A stretch of DNA of 64,000 nt from Tricholoma matsutake (GCA_026075535.2 AP026548.1:7378001-7442000); one strand, 5' to 3'. Shown: positions 32,101 through 42,949, numbered from the stretch's first letter. The notes: generated by a model from the letters alone, not told the origin. Translations and numbers: made by a program.

Positions 32101-33005
32101 TTTTTTTTTTTTTTTTTGGATTAAGGATTTATTCCTTTTTTAAAAGGGCGCCCGAACACAATCCCCCGGAAGTAGGCTACACCTAAAGAACCCTCCTCAT
32201 CGACAAGCACCTGAACCACTACCACGCCCTCTCAAGCTTGCAGGACTGGCTGATGCACTTCCTCCCACTACGGTATTCTATACTTCCCGAGCCCGCATGA
32301 GCGCCAAGGCTTCCAGCTGTCAGTGAACTGCATAGTTGGTGTATGAACACGGGATCGATCACGGGAAGGCTTAACTTGTGCCTGTTGGAAAAGAAAAAAT
32401 GATCGTGGTTAAACGAATGACTCTTGCCTTTACTCTGCAGTTCCACCCCCCATCCTCAACCAATACTCCCCCTGTTCCCCATCTATTCCTCCCACGGTAT
32501 ATACGTCCACGGTCCACCCCTTGCCAATGAAGTCCCAAGTCGAGTATGCCAACGCTCTCCCAATAGGGTGTAGGCCATGCAGGGACAGTCCTATGATCAG
32601 CCATTGGCGACCTTCCACTATTGGTCTTCCTCCCCGAAGGTTGTAGGTCTCTACCCAATCGACAACGGATTGCACCCTTGACACAAGGCCAAGGTCTGCG
32701 CTAAGCAGAGCTGGTGGCAGTACGTCGAGGCCTCGAAAATGGTGCCTGAGTCACATTGAGGGTAAGATGGATAGCAGGGCATTCCTGCCGCCAGCAAGAG
32801 CATGTGGGGTCCACCACACAAATCATCGCGATGAACTCCGATAAGATAAAATGAAGGGGTAGTTTATAAAGGATGACGGCTCGAGCCATGAGAGAGGCCC
32901 AACAGTGATTAGTGAGGAGGTGTTAGGTAGAATAAAGCACAGTCATAGTGGGGGCACCGAATTCCCACGACCGGATGGTGGTGGTTAAAGATCAAGAAGC
33001 AGTCG
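32101..33005 (-). mobile_element. ~0.9-kb poly(A) retroposon inside an LTR
   Basis: Starts on the plus strand with T17 (a poly(A) tail in minus orientation) and is flanked by an exact 12-bp duplication ACAACTATGTAG (32089-32100 and 33006-33017). These are hallmarks of LINE-mediated insertion. In sense it begins CGACTGCTTCTTGATC, contains a TTTATAAA box and encodes fragments such as WVETYNLRGGRPIVEG and WDFIGKGWTVDVYT, with an intron-like GTAAAG..AACAG gap. It has no RT. A second copy is at 63169-64000. Confidence 0.82.
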
Positions 33006-33038
33006 ACAACTATGTAGTTTGAAGTAGTAAGTCCAACA

Positions 33039-34451
33039 CTCCCCCTCAAACAAAGAAGTTGTGAAGGATAAAAGAATGTAATAAATGGAGTATACTTACT
33101 CCCCCTCAATGAATGACTTGGCTCCCCCTTAATCGGAGCAATGTAAGGAGTGTCGAATGAGGAATGAATGATGATGCACATGATGCGCTATGAACATCGG
33201 AATATTTCCCGAAAAAAGATTTGTTGGTTTGCTGTACCGCTGATTCTCGTACAATTGGTTCTGTGCATGCATTCCAATGTTTTGATGTCGAGTTGCAGTT
33301 TATGTAGTCATGCTGGACTTCCTCGATCGTTCCCACTTGGTGCTTCGGTCCCCAGGCTCAGTTTATGGTCGTGATGGACATCCCGAGTTCGTGCCTTCCT
33401 CCCAATGTTTTGGCGGTGCAGTCAGTTGTACCAACGGGTACATGTCGGCGTAGTCAGCGGTCGTCTTGTGTCTCGTCCACCTTTCCTCGCCTATTTCTTG
33501 AGTCAGCGGTTGGTGTTGTTTCGTGTCTTGTCCGCCTGTCCTTGCCTACTCTTCGCTCTTCCTTCCTTCTCCTTCCTAGCCTTCGCTTCTTTTCCTTCTT
33601 CTTTCCTTCTTCTCATCCACTCTCAACAATAGCCGGGGATTCCCCCCTTTGTTCCTAGTGTTGACATGCGGATCGAACCCGTTATAAAATATATTCGCAT
33701 TTAGCGCCTCGTGATTCGTCGTGTTAGGGATTGGGTGGGTGGGCTCGAAAAATTTGTCGTTGCGTTCGCTAGATTCGTTCCGTCTTCCCCTCGCGTCGCT
33801 GCTTTATGTGCCTGTTATGTCCCTATTCTACCCTAGCCGGCCCCATTGGGCTCATTCCGTCAGGAGTTCCGGTGGACGTTGGTGACGTGGCGGTTTTCGC
33901 GGCTTCCCAGGTGGGTTCATCGGTCCTTTCGTCGACTTCCTACCTCCCTTTTCTTTCCTCCTTTAGGCTCTTATCCCTCGGGCTAACGTTCGATGCGCCG
34001 CTCTGGGGCTTTTCGTCCATTTCGGGGTTTCGTGGGTTTTGGTAAGTTTTGTCGATGGCGTCGAGTTCCTAGCAGATTCGGGAGACGCAGCCGTGCGTTC
34101 TCGACCGATTTGTTTGCTTTGCCGGGGGCTCGGGCCATGTGCGTAACGCTTGCGTTGGGCGCGTTTTTCGTCTGGTAGGATTTTGGTGTGGTGTGAGGTG
34201 GTATTTATGAGGCGGCTCGTTGTAAGTTGCCTAGAGTGAGACTTTATGTAGTAAATAGAATAGAGGATGATTAACAATGAAGCTAGAGTGTTGTTGCCAG
34301 AGAGTTTCGGGCCTTAGAGAACTGCCTGCAAGTGCCAGCAGGGCTTTTGGGTTGCCTTAGTGACCGAGTCTCCAGTCCAGTGGCATGGTCCCAGTACCAG
34401 GTTGATTCCCAGTACAGCTGTGGTGAACGGGAGCCACCCGTGACGTGCTTG
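33039..34451 (-). other. Internal region of the copia-like element, no protein recognised
   Basis: CpG-rich. A minus-strand frame 33336-33106 (VQHDYINCNSTSKHWNAC..) and another at 34277-33963 (basic, Ser/Thr-rich) are open but match nothing I know. The region may serve only packaging and priming. Confidence 0.4.
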
Positions 34452-34632
34452 TATTGAGATGACTTGCGGCGGGACCACGCAGAGCTCAGTCGATAGATTT
34501 CCGTGCTTGTATTGGACTTGAACAAGCATGTAAATAACTACAAACAAATAAACAAACATTGTAACTAATCGGTAAGTTCCGAACTCACACTGTCACAACT
34601 ATGTAGTTTGAAGTAGTAAGTCCAACAATGCA

Positions 34633-35246
34633 TTTTTCATGGATCATGATTTTTATAGAGGGTGAGGGGTGTCGAGTAATGAATTCATGCCCATGGAATG
34701 AGGCAGCAAAGTTGGAGAGGGATGGTAAACAGGAGTGGCTATCTGTATATACAAAGGCAACATGGTGAAGGGAGCTGTGGATTCTCTCAACATCATTGAG
34801 GTGGCAAGGGTGTCCTCTGAAGCAGTCAAGGAAGTGTCAAACATGGTCAAGGAATTTGAGTTGTTTGACAGTAGGAATGCTAACCTGCCTGGGTGGGATG
34901 TCCATAGAAAGCCAATGAAGGTCATAATAGGCATGAACAACACATTGCCCTTCTCTTTGTGCCATGGGATGCCCAGGTGGCTGATCCTCTTCAGGATCTC
35001 TGTGCAATCGTAGTCATATTGGAAGTCGCCATCGATGAAGGGACCCTTAGCTGAAGGGTAATGAAAGGCATTGAGGTCATCCTCATACTTGAGCACAGGG
35101 GGGACCCCTTCACTCTCCCAGATGTCGAGAGCTGCATTGGTGATCATTCCTGCATTACTGCTAGTGGAAGCAGCACCAAAAGGGTGGTGGCTTATCACCC
35201 TATCAGCTGAAAACATCACATGTACCCTTATTCCCCAGGGACCTGT
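34633..35246 (-). pseudogene. DIRS-type reverse transcriptase, inverted palm and thumb
   Basis: Minus strand. From 35246 the frame reads GPWGIRVHVMFSADRVISHHPFGAASTSSNAG, then the catalytic box KYEDD (motif C), FHYPSAKGPF, FIGFLW and the thumb. This is the direct continuation of LVLQG at 31933 but on the opposite strand, showing an internal inversion. TGA/TAA stops follow in the distal part. Confidence 0.85.
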
Positions 35247-35696
35247 CCATGACATGGGAATCTTTGTCAATGCCTCCACCTCATGGGGCATTGGCATCAT
35301 CATCTTGGGGCACTGGGCTGCCTTCCATCTGACAAAAGACTGGAAAATTGAAGGTAGAGACATCTGTTGGCTTGAAATGCTAGCTATTGAATTTCTTACC
35401 TACTTTCTCGAAGACATGGGCTTGCAAAACGCCCACCTTCTTGTCCACTCAGACAACCAAGGAGCTATTGGTGCCCTTGACAAAGGCCGCAGCCAAAACC
35501 ACCATATCAACTTTTCTGTACACCATATCTATACTGTCCTCTCATCCCTTCTCATCACTCCTCAGTTTTGCTACATCATGTCTGAAGCTAACCTGGCTGA
35601 CCCAATCTTGCATGGAGAGCTGGGTCCCCCAGAAAAACAACTACCCACTCATTTCAAGCTCCCTGAGGAGCTTCGCAACTGTTTTTCCTATGTCTA
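35247..35696 (+). pseudogene. DIRS-type RNase H
   Basis: Plus strand, open to TAG 35694-35696. Contains GIFVNASTSWGIGIII (first catalytic Asp replaced by Asn in VxASTS), WLEMLAIEFL (Glu), HSDNQGAIGALDKGRSQNHHIN (Asp) and EANLADPILHG (final Asp). Order and motifs match DIRS-like RNase H that follows the RT. It begins directly at the inversion breakpoint. Confidence 0.82.
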
Positions 35697-35983
35697 GCCT
35701 CAATCCTACCTTCAGCTCAGCAGCATGTGCTGTTGAGAGGAAAGTGGGTGGAGCCAATCCCTCAGAACTGGCCCCACCACACCCCACTATTCCTCAAAAT
35801 TTTCTTCCTTTTATATCTTTCTCTTCCCAGCTTGCACCCAGAATACCACCTCTTGCTGCCTCTCACCCCATTGTCATTACAGCTCCTGACCCCACTTCCC
35901 CCAGCCCTCCTCTATTGTCCACCCTTGCCTCCCTTCCCCACACTCACATCATTTCTGCCTGGAAAACCCAGCCAGGCTGAATG
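35697..35983 (+). pseudogene. N-terminus of a DIRS tyrosine-recombinase ORF (truncated)
   Basis: A Pro/Ser-rich N-terminal segment ending ISAWKTQPG, the region that precedes the YR domain in this element class. It stops where a GCCGTT/GCCATT repeat begins at 35985. The YR domain itself is absent here; a related YR domain is at 41370-42860 on the minus strand. Confidence 0.45.
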
Positions 35984-36240
35984 GTAATGCCCCATGCCGT
36001 TGCCGTTGCCATTGCCGGTGCCAGTGCCAGTGCCGATTGTGTCCAATGCATAGGTCACTGAGCTATATATTACATTCATTACACATATGTAGTGTATAAG
36101 ACAGCAAGGATTGTAATAGTGCATTTATTTGATACTACAGTATGTATATATATACATATAGAGTGTTCGACAGCATCCATCGAACCCGTATCATTCGATA
36201 CACTGTAGCTTACCTATGTGGGATTTTCCTGATGTATCTT
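35984..36240. repeat. Satellite-edge repeat (copy of 46690-46935)
   Basis: Begins with a hexanucleotide-like run of GCCGTT/GCCATT/GCCAGT, then TGTGTCCAATGC, an AT-rich part, TTTGATACTA, GTTCGACAGCATCCATCGAACC and ATACACTGTAGCTTACCTAT. The same order occurs at 46690-46935 next to the satellite array. Confidence 0.7.
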
Positions 36241-36700
36241 ACAGGTTTTTGTCAAGGATGGAATGCAGATGAAACTTGGAACCAGAATAGAACTAAATAT
36301 TATATTTGTATGAAGATATACAAGTTTTCGATCAGTTGGAATATGAATACCTATAAGTTTCATACTTCATGCAAGTATGTAATTGAGCCAAACCAATGCA
36401 TACTTACAGACCTTTCGGAAATTCATGTCCCACATGTCTGCTGATGTATGCCTGACGCAACGTGACCCACCCTTGCGCATGACCTTTGGATCTTATTCAT
36501 TGTTGTCACTGATATCCTGTAAACTGATACTTAGAACATAGAAGCCTACAACACTGAACCTTTCTTTGGTGTAACTGTGCGCAGCATTGTCGCAGCAGGC
36601 GTTAGTTCAATTTCCTACTTTCAACCAAGGCTGCGGCGCTGCGGCAATTCTTCCCTGGCTACACTTAAATAACGACAGTAAAACAACGAATTAGTGAAGC
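36241..36700. promoter_or_regulatory. Upstream region of the F-box gene
   Basis: AT-rich, with CpG frequency rising towards the gene. CTTAAATAAC at about 36664 could act as a TATA-like element about 35 bp before the ATG. No other motif is evident. Confidence 0.3.
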
Positions 36701-36701
36701 C

Positions 36702-38485
36702 ATGCATTCCTGCCTCTTGCTCAATGAGATTCTATCAGTCATCTTCGAACATTTCTTCGTCACCGCTGACGCGTCGACATTAGCAGCTCTTGCAAGAACG
36801 TGCCACACATTCACCGGTAGAGTCCATTCTTCCATGCGTCGGAATGTATTTGAAAGAATCTCCTTCGACTTCCTAGAACCAGCCCTCGATGTTCTTTGGA
36901 GGGAACTAGCTACTCTAAGCCCGTTGCTTCAATGCCTGTCCTCCGATCTCTGGGTTTTGCAGAAGGGAAAACAATCGGGTAGGAAAGAGCTGGTAAGAGA
37001 GTGGATATAGTTTCTATGAAATCGCGGGGTTAATATCACTCTTAGTGTTTCCGCAAGCCCTTGTTAGACGCAGATTGGACCAGATTTAACTATTACAAGG
37101 GTAGAATTCGCACTCTGGGCCAGACAGTTTTCCGCTCTGGGAATGCCTGCTGGTATGACGTTTGTACGCAGACTCTCCGGGAACTTAGTTTTTATCAACA
37201 TAACACACTTCTTCTTCCCAATCTCCACTCTCTCAATTTCCGTATGCTTCCCCCAGACGCTGTACCATTCGCTCGTCTATTTCTTGGGCCATCCGTCGCA
37301 GAAGTCACCATCTCAATCACTTCGGAAGATGCAGAGTCCGCCATTGAAGTGTTGTCTTCTCTCATCCCACTCCTTTCCCCTGATATCCTTCGTCTTAACA
37401 TTTGGTCGATCACAGGCATCACAAGACCGTGCTCTGCCATTTTTCAATTAATTCAAGACTTGCGCAACCTCCGTACCCTCAACATTGACCTCAAGCACCG
37501 TGGTCTCCATGAACGAGTGACACCTCTGCTAGGCGGTCTCTCTTCCCTTGATAACTTGAAAATGAGCCTTATACAAGCCAATCACATTCCATTTTACACG
37601 ACTGCGCTTGGTCAATTTCCCCTTCTAACCAAGTTCTCTTTTGTGGTTGATGACTGGGCATCAGCCGCGACGATCATGGACTCCATGGACTGCCGCTTCA
37701 CGTATTTGGCCGTGACTACTCAGAAGGAGGGGACTCTCTCCGACCTCCGAACGTTCAACGAGTCCATTTTCAGGCACCGTTCCGTTTCGTCTTTAAGTCA
37801 TCTCAGTCTCATTGACTTCGAGACGACTCTGAGTGATGCTGACGACAACGAATCATACGTCGAAGATGTCTTTCGTCCGCTATTCGCACTTGTTAGTTTG
37901 AAGCACATCAATCTGCAGTTCGATGTGTCTGCCAATTTACGTGATTCCTGGTACAATGATGCAGCGGCAAACTGGCCTTGCTTGGAAAGTATGTCCATTT
38001 CCTCACCGAACATGGGCCCAATAAAGGCAAAGATGACCCTAGCGGGTTTGATCCCACTAGTGAAGCATTGCATGAAGCTCGAATCAGTCAGGCTGCGAGT
38101 TGATGCTCAGCCTTTCGATCCAACCCAGGTCGAAGAAGTCTCCAATACAAACATCCAGAAATTGTGTCTCGAAACATACATCATCCCATCCCCAGGCGAA
38201 GTCTTCAATTCATTAATCAGGATCTTTCCTAACCTCGAATACGTATATCAAGGCAGCCGCTTCCGTGCGAGTCTCTCGTGGCCCTGGGATGACGTTAACT
38301 ACATGCTACATGCGTCGGCTGTGCGTAGGCGTGGTCAATGCGTGAACAAGGGAGTTGCATGCACTTGCGAAACGGCAGATTCTCAGGCTCAGACCGTTCC
38401 CCTGAAAACTAGACCTCAGATACCTGGTTCTAGTCAGCTGCGCGAGTTCATGGACATAATAGGTCAGATGAACAAGGACGAATAG
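36702..38485 (+). CDS. F-box / LRR-like protein, one intron
   Basis: Probable substrate-recognition subunit of an SCF ubiquitin ligase; substrate unknown. Exon 1 is 36702-36992, intron 36993-37045 (GTAAGA..CTTAG, 53 bp, phase 0), exon 2 37046-38485, giving about 576 residues, typical of the large basidiomycete F-box families. The N-terminal F-box-like segment is at residues 5-45 (LLNEILSVIFEHF..TLAALARTCHTF). Residue 98 onwards reads CFRKPLLDADWTRF, a conserved join in this family, which supports the chosen acceptor. The middle and C-terminus contain LRR-like blocks (LPNLHSLNFRML, LRNLRTLNIDL, LVSLKHINLQF, FPNLEYVYQG). There is no internal stop, CpG content is normal and codon use differs sharply from the flanking elements, so this looks like a living host gene. 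Confidence 0.85.
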
Positions 38486-39560
38486 CCAGATGGACTTTTT
38501 GGGGTTAAAAGTTTTGTGTCGAGTGTTGACGCCTTGCAATTAGAACTCTTCCTGGCGAATGAGAAATATGGTCCGTCACACAACAACCGCTGGCACTGAC
38601 AGTCAATGCTCGCTGCAGGAGATTGCAGAGCATGAGAGCTCGAGCGATGCGTGATTTCAACTGAAAGCAAAAATGCTTGCACAACTGATGACTCATGAGT
38701 ATATGGATCCATCTTCTCTACCGGTGCGGTACGAAGTGCTAGTCTCTCTCCAGTCTTTTCTCAGATTATCAGCTACTCGCCCTCTGGGCCACACTCATAC
38801 TTCGGTGCTTTAATGGACTCAGATTCTATTGAATCTTGCAGCACTGCGTATCCACGCTTACATTATACACTTACATAATCACCATACTCATCCTCTCCTG
38901 GTTACTTTGGCTCTTCTCATAGAATCACTGCGTCATATACCACCAGCATATATCATTCTCGCTCTCATTACAGCCCCTCATGACCATTCCAATACTGCAT
39001 AGCTCAGCCCTCATGTATCGAACCATACCGCAGTAATTGTATCTGATTCCCAACACTCAGGCTGACAAGAAGTAGAGTGACGCTCACTTGGGGACACCAG
39101 TCTGGCTTCTGTCTACTTCATCCAACCTGCTAGTATTGAGCTTACACTCTATTTGGGTACAGCTGGTTTGGATTTCGGCACTCATTTCCCACTCTGGCTG
39201 TCCAAACGCTCAGGACCTGCTCTGGTTTGCCTTATTCTTAGGAATATTGAATATTCTTGATCATCTGATCAAAACATTTCCACTTCGAAAGGGCGAAACC
39301 ACCAGGTCCTCCGCAAACCCAAGTTATCTGTATCTAAGGACAACTTGTCCTTCCTTCCCACATTACCATTGTGACTAAGACGCAATAGTTATCTTATATA
39401 TATATACTTACAGGCTCGAGATCAGATTCCTTTTTTTTCTCCCACTTACGTTCACCTCCGTTCACTATTGTACCTCACCCTTGGACTCTTGCTCCACTAT
39501 ATATCCTGATCCTATTCTGTGTTGTCAGACTCAGTGAAGCTTAACTCTATCAGAGGTAAG
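38486..39560. other. Intergenic region downstream of the F-box gene
   Basis: Moderately CpG-containing; (TA)n at about 39395-39408. No gene or repeat boundary recognised. Confidence 0.4.
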
Positions 39561-39565
39561 CTTAC

Positions 39566-39758
39566 AATGGGATCCTGAACATTGGCAAGATCAGGAGATG
39601 ATAAGGCAAGAAGCATCAAGATGACGAGTTAGCTATCAGAGGTGGGATTACCCCATGTCCCATATATGCTTGTTGCACTCACGAATCTTCGTAGTCATTT
39701 CAGCAAAAGGAGTCAAAGGTGAATAACGGACACCAAAAGCTTCCTGGATGAGATTGAC
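39566..39758 (-). other. Possible exon fragments of a spliced gene
   Basis: Minus strand: TTTCCCAG acceptor, a 76-nt open exon (39758-39683) coding VNLIQEAFGVRYSPLTPF.. then a GTGAGT donor, a 50-nt intron and CTGATAG acceptor at 39633. The coding style (CpG present, no stop) suggests a remnant of a host gene. I cannot name it, and no flanking exons were secured. Confidence 0.25.
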
Positions 39759-39789
39759 CTGGGAAATAGGACCCCATCAGGAAACCAAG

Positions 39790-40634
39790 GAGGAAATAAT
39801 AATGTTAGACTATGTTATACAAGGCCTGATAAGCTAAATTTTTAGTATGACATGTCTAATTCTTATACATCCTCTGCTAATGAAAGATACTATAGCACAG
39901 TAGGGTTGGCCAATTCCACCAGATCTGCCAGACTGATGGATTTGATCAATATTTGGCAGCTTTCTGTTTGTAGATCAAAGCTTGTAATCTAAATAGAAGA
40001 AGACAGAAAATACTGCTATTTTCATTCCTTTTTGTGCTTCCTCACTTCACTCTTACATTAGACATGGTTAGTCAGTGATTGACTCAGTAATGTTGATAGA
40101 TTGTTGTTAACTTAATCCTTATTTATTTATTTGTCTTACATGCTTACTCACACACCTTTGTTTGTTTGTGGCTGAGGTCATGATTAGGTTTTTGTATTTT
40201 GTTGAGCCCACTGGGTTGTGGCTATGCAGTCTCAATTTGTTGGATTTTACACTCTTGGCAACAATGGCAACAAATAACAATATAAAAAGTTCAATTGAGT
40301 TCAATTGGGAATGTTTATCTGTGCACTATTGGTGTTTTAAGTTGTTTGAGTATATTTGACAAGAGGACCAATTCTGGCAATAAGGCTACAACTAGATACA
40401 AGACTGATGGATACTTGTATGGCTTTCCAATTTTCCAACATAATTGTGAGCTACATATCATGCTTTGCAATGCTTCCATCAGACTTGTATAAGATAGCCC
40501 AGAACTCAAATACTGTCATAACATTCCAATGTTAGCTCTGATAATAAATTACTTGTAGTGTAAAGATAAAAGTATTTAATCAGGTCTCATTATATAACAT
40601 TGTGATAGCTATTTGTCACTATTGACTGGAAATA
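39790..40634. other. No gene recognised
   Basis: AT-rich sequence with short open frames; nothing recognised. Confidence 0.35.
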
Positions 40635-40639
40635 CCAGC

Positions 40640-41065
40640 TGTAAGGGGACTAGGGGGGTGCCCTGGGTGTTTTTCCTATTTTTTATGTTCGTCCTATATT
40701 TTTCCCCACCTCATTTCCTTCTATTCTTCATTTTCTATGATTTTTCCGGATTTTATTACTAATTTTCCCTTGCTATCATGTTTGTACATGTTGACACTTT
40801 TATATTTAGAGGCGGAGTACCCCTTCCGACACATACCCCTTGGTATGATGTCATTCGGCGGCCTTGATCCACCTATCTCCGCCTTTTTCTATTTTTAGGT
40901 TATATTTGATTTTTGTCGTCTTCACATATACTGGGCATCAGCAAGGGGATCCTTAGAGTTTTCTCTTCGGATTTCCCTTTGCTAGGTGTGTCCCCAATGC
41001 CTGTATTATGTAGTATAATTTTAACTTCGGATTTCCCTTTGCTAGAGGCTTAGGTTGCCCTTATA
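40640..41065 (+). mobile_element. CV-B solo LTR with 5-bp duplication
   Basis: 426 bp, TGTAAGGGG to CCTTATA, flanked by CCAGC (40635-40639 and 41066-41070). It retains more CpG (for example GGCGGAG, TTCCGAC) than the LTRs at 5732 and 15510, so it is either younger or less modified. The internal region is lost by LTR recombination. Confidence 0.94.
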
Positions 41066-41369
41066 CCAGCATCTCCATGATTTCCTGATGCCTGCAATTG
41101 GTGACAAGCTTGAAGCATAGTCCAAGCAGGCAAAGCAGTCACACAAGTCTCAATCAGTGAGCAGCATACTTTGACTGGATGTATGCATGAACAGAGGTGT
41201 CATTCAGTGACCATTTTCATGTGCATGCAGTTCAAGAAGAGGATCAGGCTCAGCAACAGAACTGGTAAGGTAGCGATTGAGTCCAGCAGACATTTGAAAG
41301 ACAAGAATCATCTACCTGTACTATGAGCCCCAGTTGTTCACTGAGCGGCCATCTGTGGCAGTGAGGAGA

Positions 41370-42860
41370 GCTTCTGGGATTCTGTTATTGATGTGAAAGT
41401 TCTTGAAAATGGTAGCAAGTTCATCAAAATGGGATTTTTTATAGGCTTTAGAGAAGCTCATCGGGAGGATTTCTTTGATATGCCGCCAGTAGAGTAGAAA
41501 AGCAAGTGAGGTCCAGCCGCCTGTTGCAGCAACAATTTTGGGTGGGACACCAGCCAGGAGAAGTTCAACGGCACCATCAATTCAGAAGCTGTGGCCAAGG
41601 ACATGAGTGAGGAGGGCTGAGGACCAAATGCCAGTGACAAATGTTAGGAAGTTGTGTTTAAACATATTTTTTGACTGGCCAGGACTTGTGCAATAGGCAA
41701 AGAGGGATGCAGTAGGGAGGGCTGAGCTGTTGATTGTCAAATGGTTACAGAAGGCAGCACATGGGCAGAGGAAGTCATTTTGAGCTGTGAGGATAACTGT
41801 GGCCTGGTGTTGCCACAGCTTGAGCTGATGTTTTCCATAAAATGAGCCATAACTTGGTAAATAAAATAAATAAAATCACTAAAATATTTGGGCATATGGA
41901 GGGGCCCCAACACTGGGGGGTCTTCTGCTAACTGTAGTTGATTGGATGATGTGTTCCTGACTTAGTTAAAAAACAAATTTTGACTCAGTGACTCAACTCA
42001 AAAACAGAGCTGGTCAGATAAGTTGGGACTGGCTGATTGTCTCAAATAGCTTTGGCAGAGGACCCCTCAGTTATTGGGGTTATCTATACACTCAAATATT
42101 CAGGAGATTTTATCTATTTTATTTGCCAAGTTATGGCTCATTTTATGAAGAACATTGGCTTGGCTGAGACAACACTACTGTGGCCCCTTGTTCCTTGGTG
42201 GTTTTCATCCAAGGGATGGGAAAATGAGCAGAACATGTACCATCACAAAGTTTGCTGAAAGTGACTGGGGCAGAGTGAAGGACATGGTATTTGCCATCAA
42301 AGGAGGTGGCTGAGGAGACTGTGGTCGCACCCAGACATCGGCACCTGAAAAAGGTGCAAGTGGTGACTGCCCAGACAGCAGCATGGAAGGGATTGGAGAG
42401 GTTGATACTGCAGTGCAAAGCAGTGAGATGCTCAATTGATACTGGGGCATGGAGGGGACATTTGTGTCTTGTGCCTTCTTTGTTAGCAGAGGTGTGGGCA
42501 AACTGGACCCAGTCATCATTGCCATACCATGGTGCATGGTTGATGAGATGCCAGCTGCAGATGACAGACAACCAGGTCCTGATGGTGCCACCAGCTTGGC
42601 AGCCCTTGTGCTCACCAATGAAAAGGGCTTAAGATGCTGGCATATGAGCCTCTTCATCAATGTCCCAGTGATCACAGAGTCAGGTGAACTGGAGGAGGCC
42701 AGCAGCATATGTGGTCTTGGAGTTTGGTGTGAGTGCACCATGGATGGACATTGCAGCAGATTCACCGAGTGGTGTGGGGAGTGATTGAGTAAGTGATTCT
42801 TTGTGGTGCAACCCATATGGTGTGCTCCATCCAAAGAGGCAGTCAGCAGCAGCAACATGG
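41370..42860 (-). pseudogene. Tyrosine recombinase of DIRS/YR-retroelement type, split by a MITE
   Basis: Minus strand. From about 42860 the frames give CLFGWSTPYGLHH, ALTPNSKTTYAAGLLQF, LINHAPWYGNDDWVQFA, HKCPLHAPVSIEHLTAL, NPFHAAVWAV and FPIPWMKTTKEQGATV up to the MITE at 42176. From 41795 down: LTAQNDFLCPCAAFCNHL, VLGHSF then TGA (the catalytic Arg of HxxR, CGA to TGA), VELLLAGVPPKIVAATGGWTSLAFLLYWR with the nucleophilic Tyr. This catalytic set (R..HxxR..Y) defines the integrase of DIRS-like elements. Another TGA replaces Arg/Gln after GLLQFT. Non-functional. Confidence 0.8.
41805..42176. mobile_element. 372-bp MITE with ~70-bp terminal inverted repeats and 9-bp duplication
   Basis: Inserted in the recombinase gene. 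Flanked by ACTGTGGCC (41796-41804 and 42177-42185). The left arm TGGTGTTGCC..CATAAAATGAGCCATAAC and the reverse complement of the right arm (AGTGTTGTCTC..CATAAAATGAGCCATAAC) match over about 70 bp. Nine-base duplication plus long inverted repeats fit a Mutator-like MITE. No coding capacity. Confidence 0.85.
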
Positions 42861-42949
42861 GGCTGGAGGCTGCTAGGGATGGTGTTGGGGCATCACCATT
42901 GGGCATCCCCATTGGGAATCAGGATGGGGAGTTGGCATTCATTTGTTAG

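Larger units (their letters stand above)
31946..34627 (-). mobile_element. Small non-autonomous copia-like LTR element
   Basis: 176-bp LTRs at 31946-33038 (interrupted by the retroposon 32101-33005 and its duplicated site) and 34452-34627, flanked by the target duplication ATGCA (31941-31945 and 34628-34632). In minus orientation the LTR starts TGTTGGACTT, like copia LTRs, and ends CTCAATA. A purine tract (plus-strand CTCCCCCTCAAAC at 33039) adjoins the left LTR. The internal 1.4 kb carries no Gag or Pol, so it is a TRIM/LARD-like parasite of an autonomous element. It is CpG-rich, unlike its host sequence. Confidence 0.82.

Noticed and set aside
34653..35363. A single 236-codon minus-strand gene
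   Set aside because: Its first ~40 codons are antisense to the RNase H; only the part below 35246 is RT, which is an inverted fragment.
42205..42912. A 235-codon minus-strand open frame
   Set aside because: The recognisable tyrosine recombinase residues lie in other minus-strand frames across the same bases, so this frame is a shadow.
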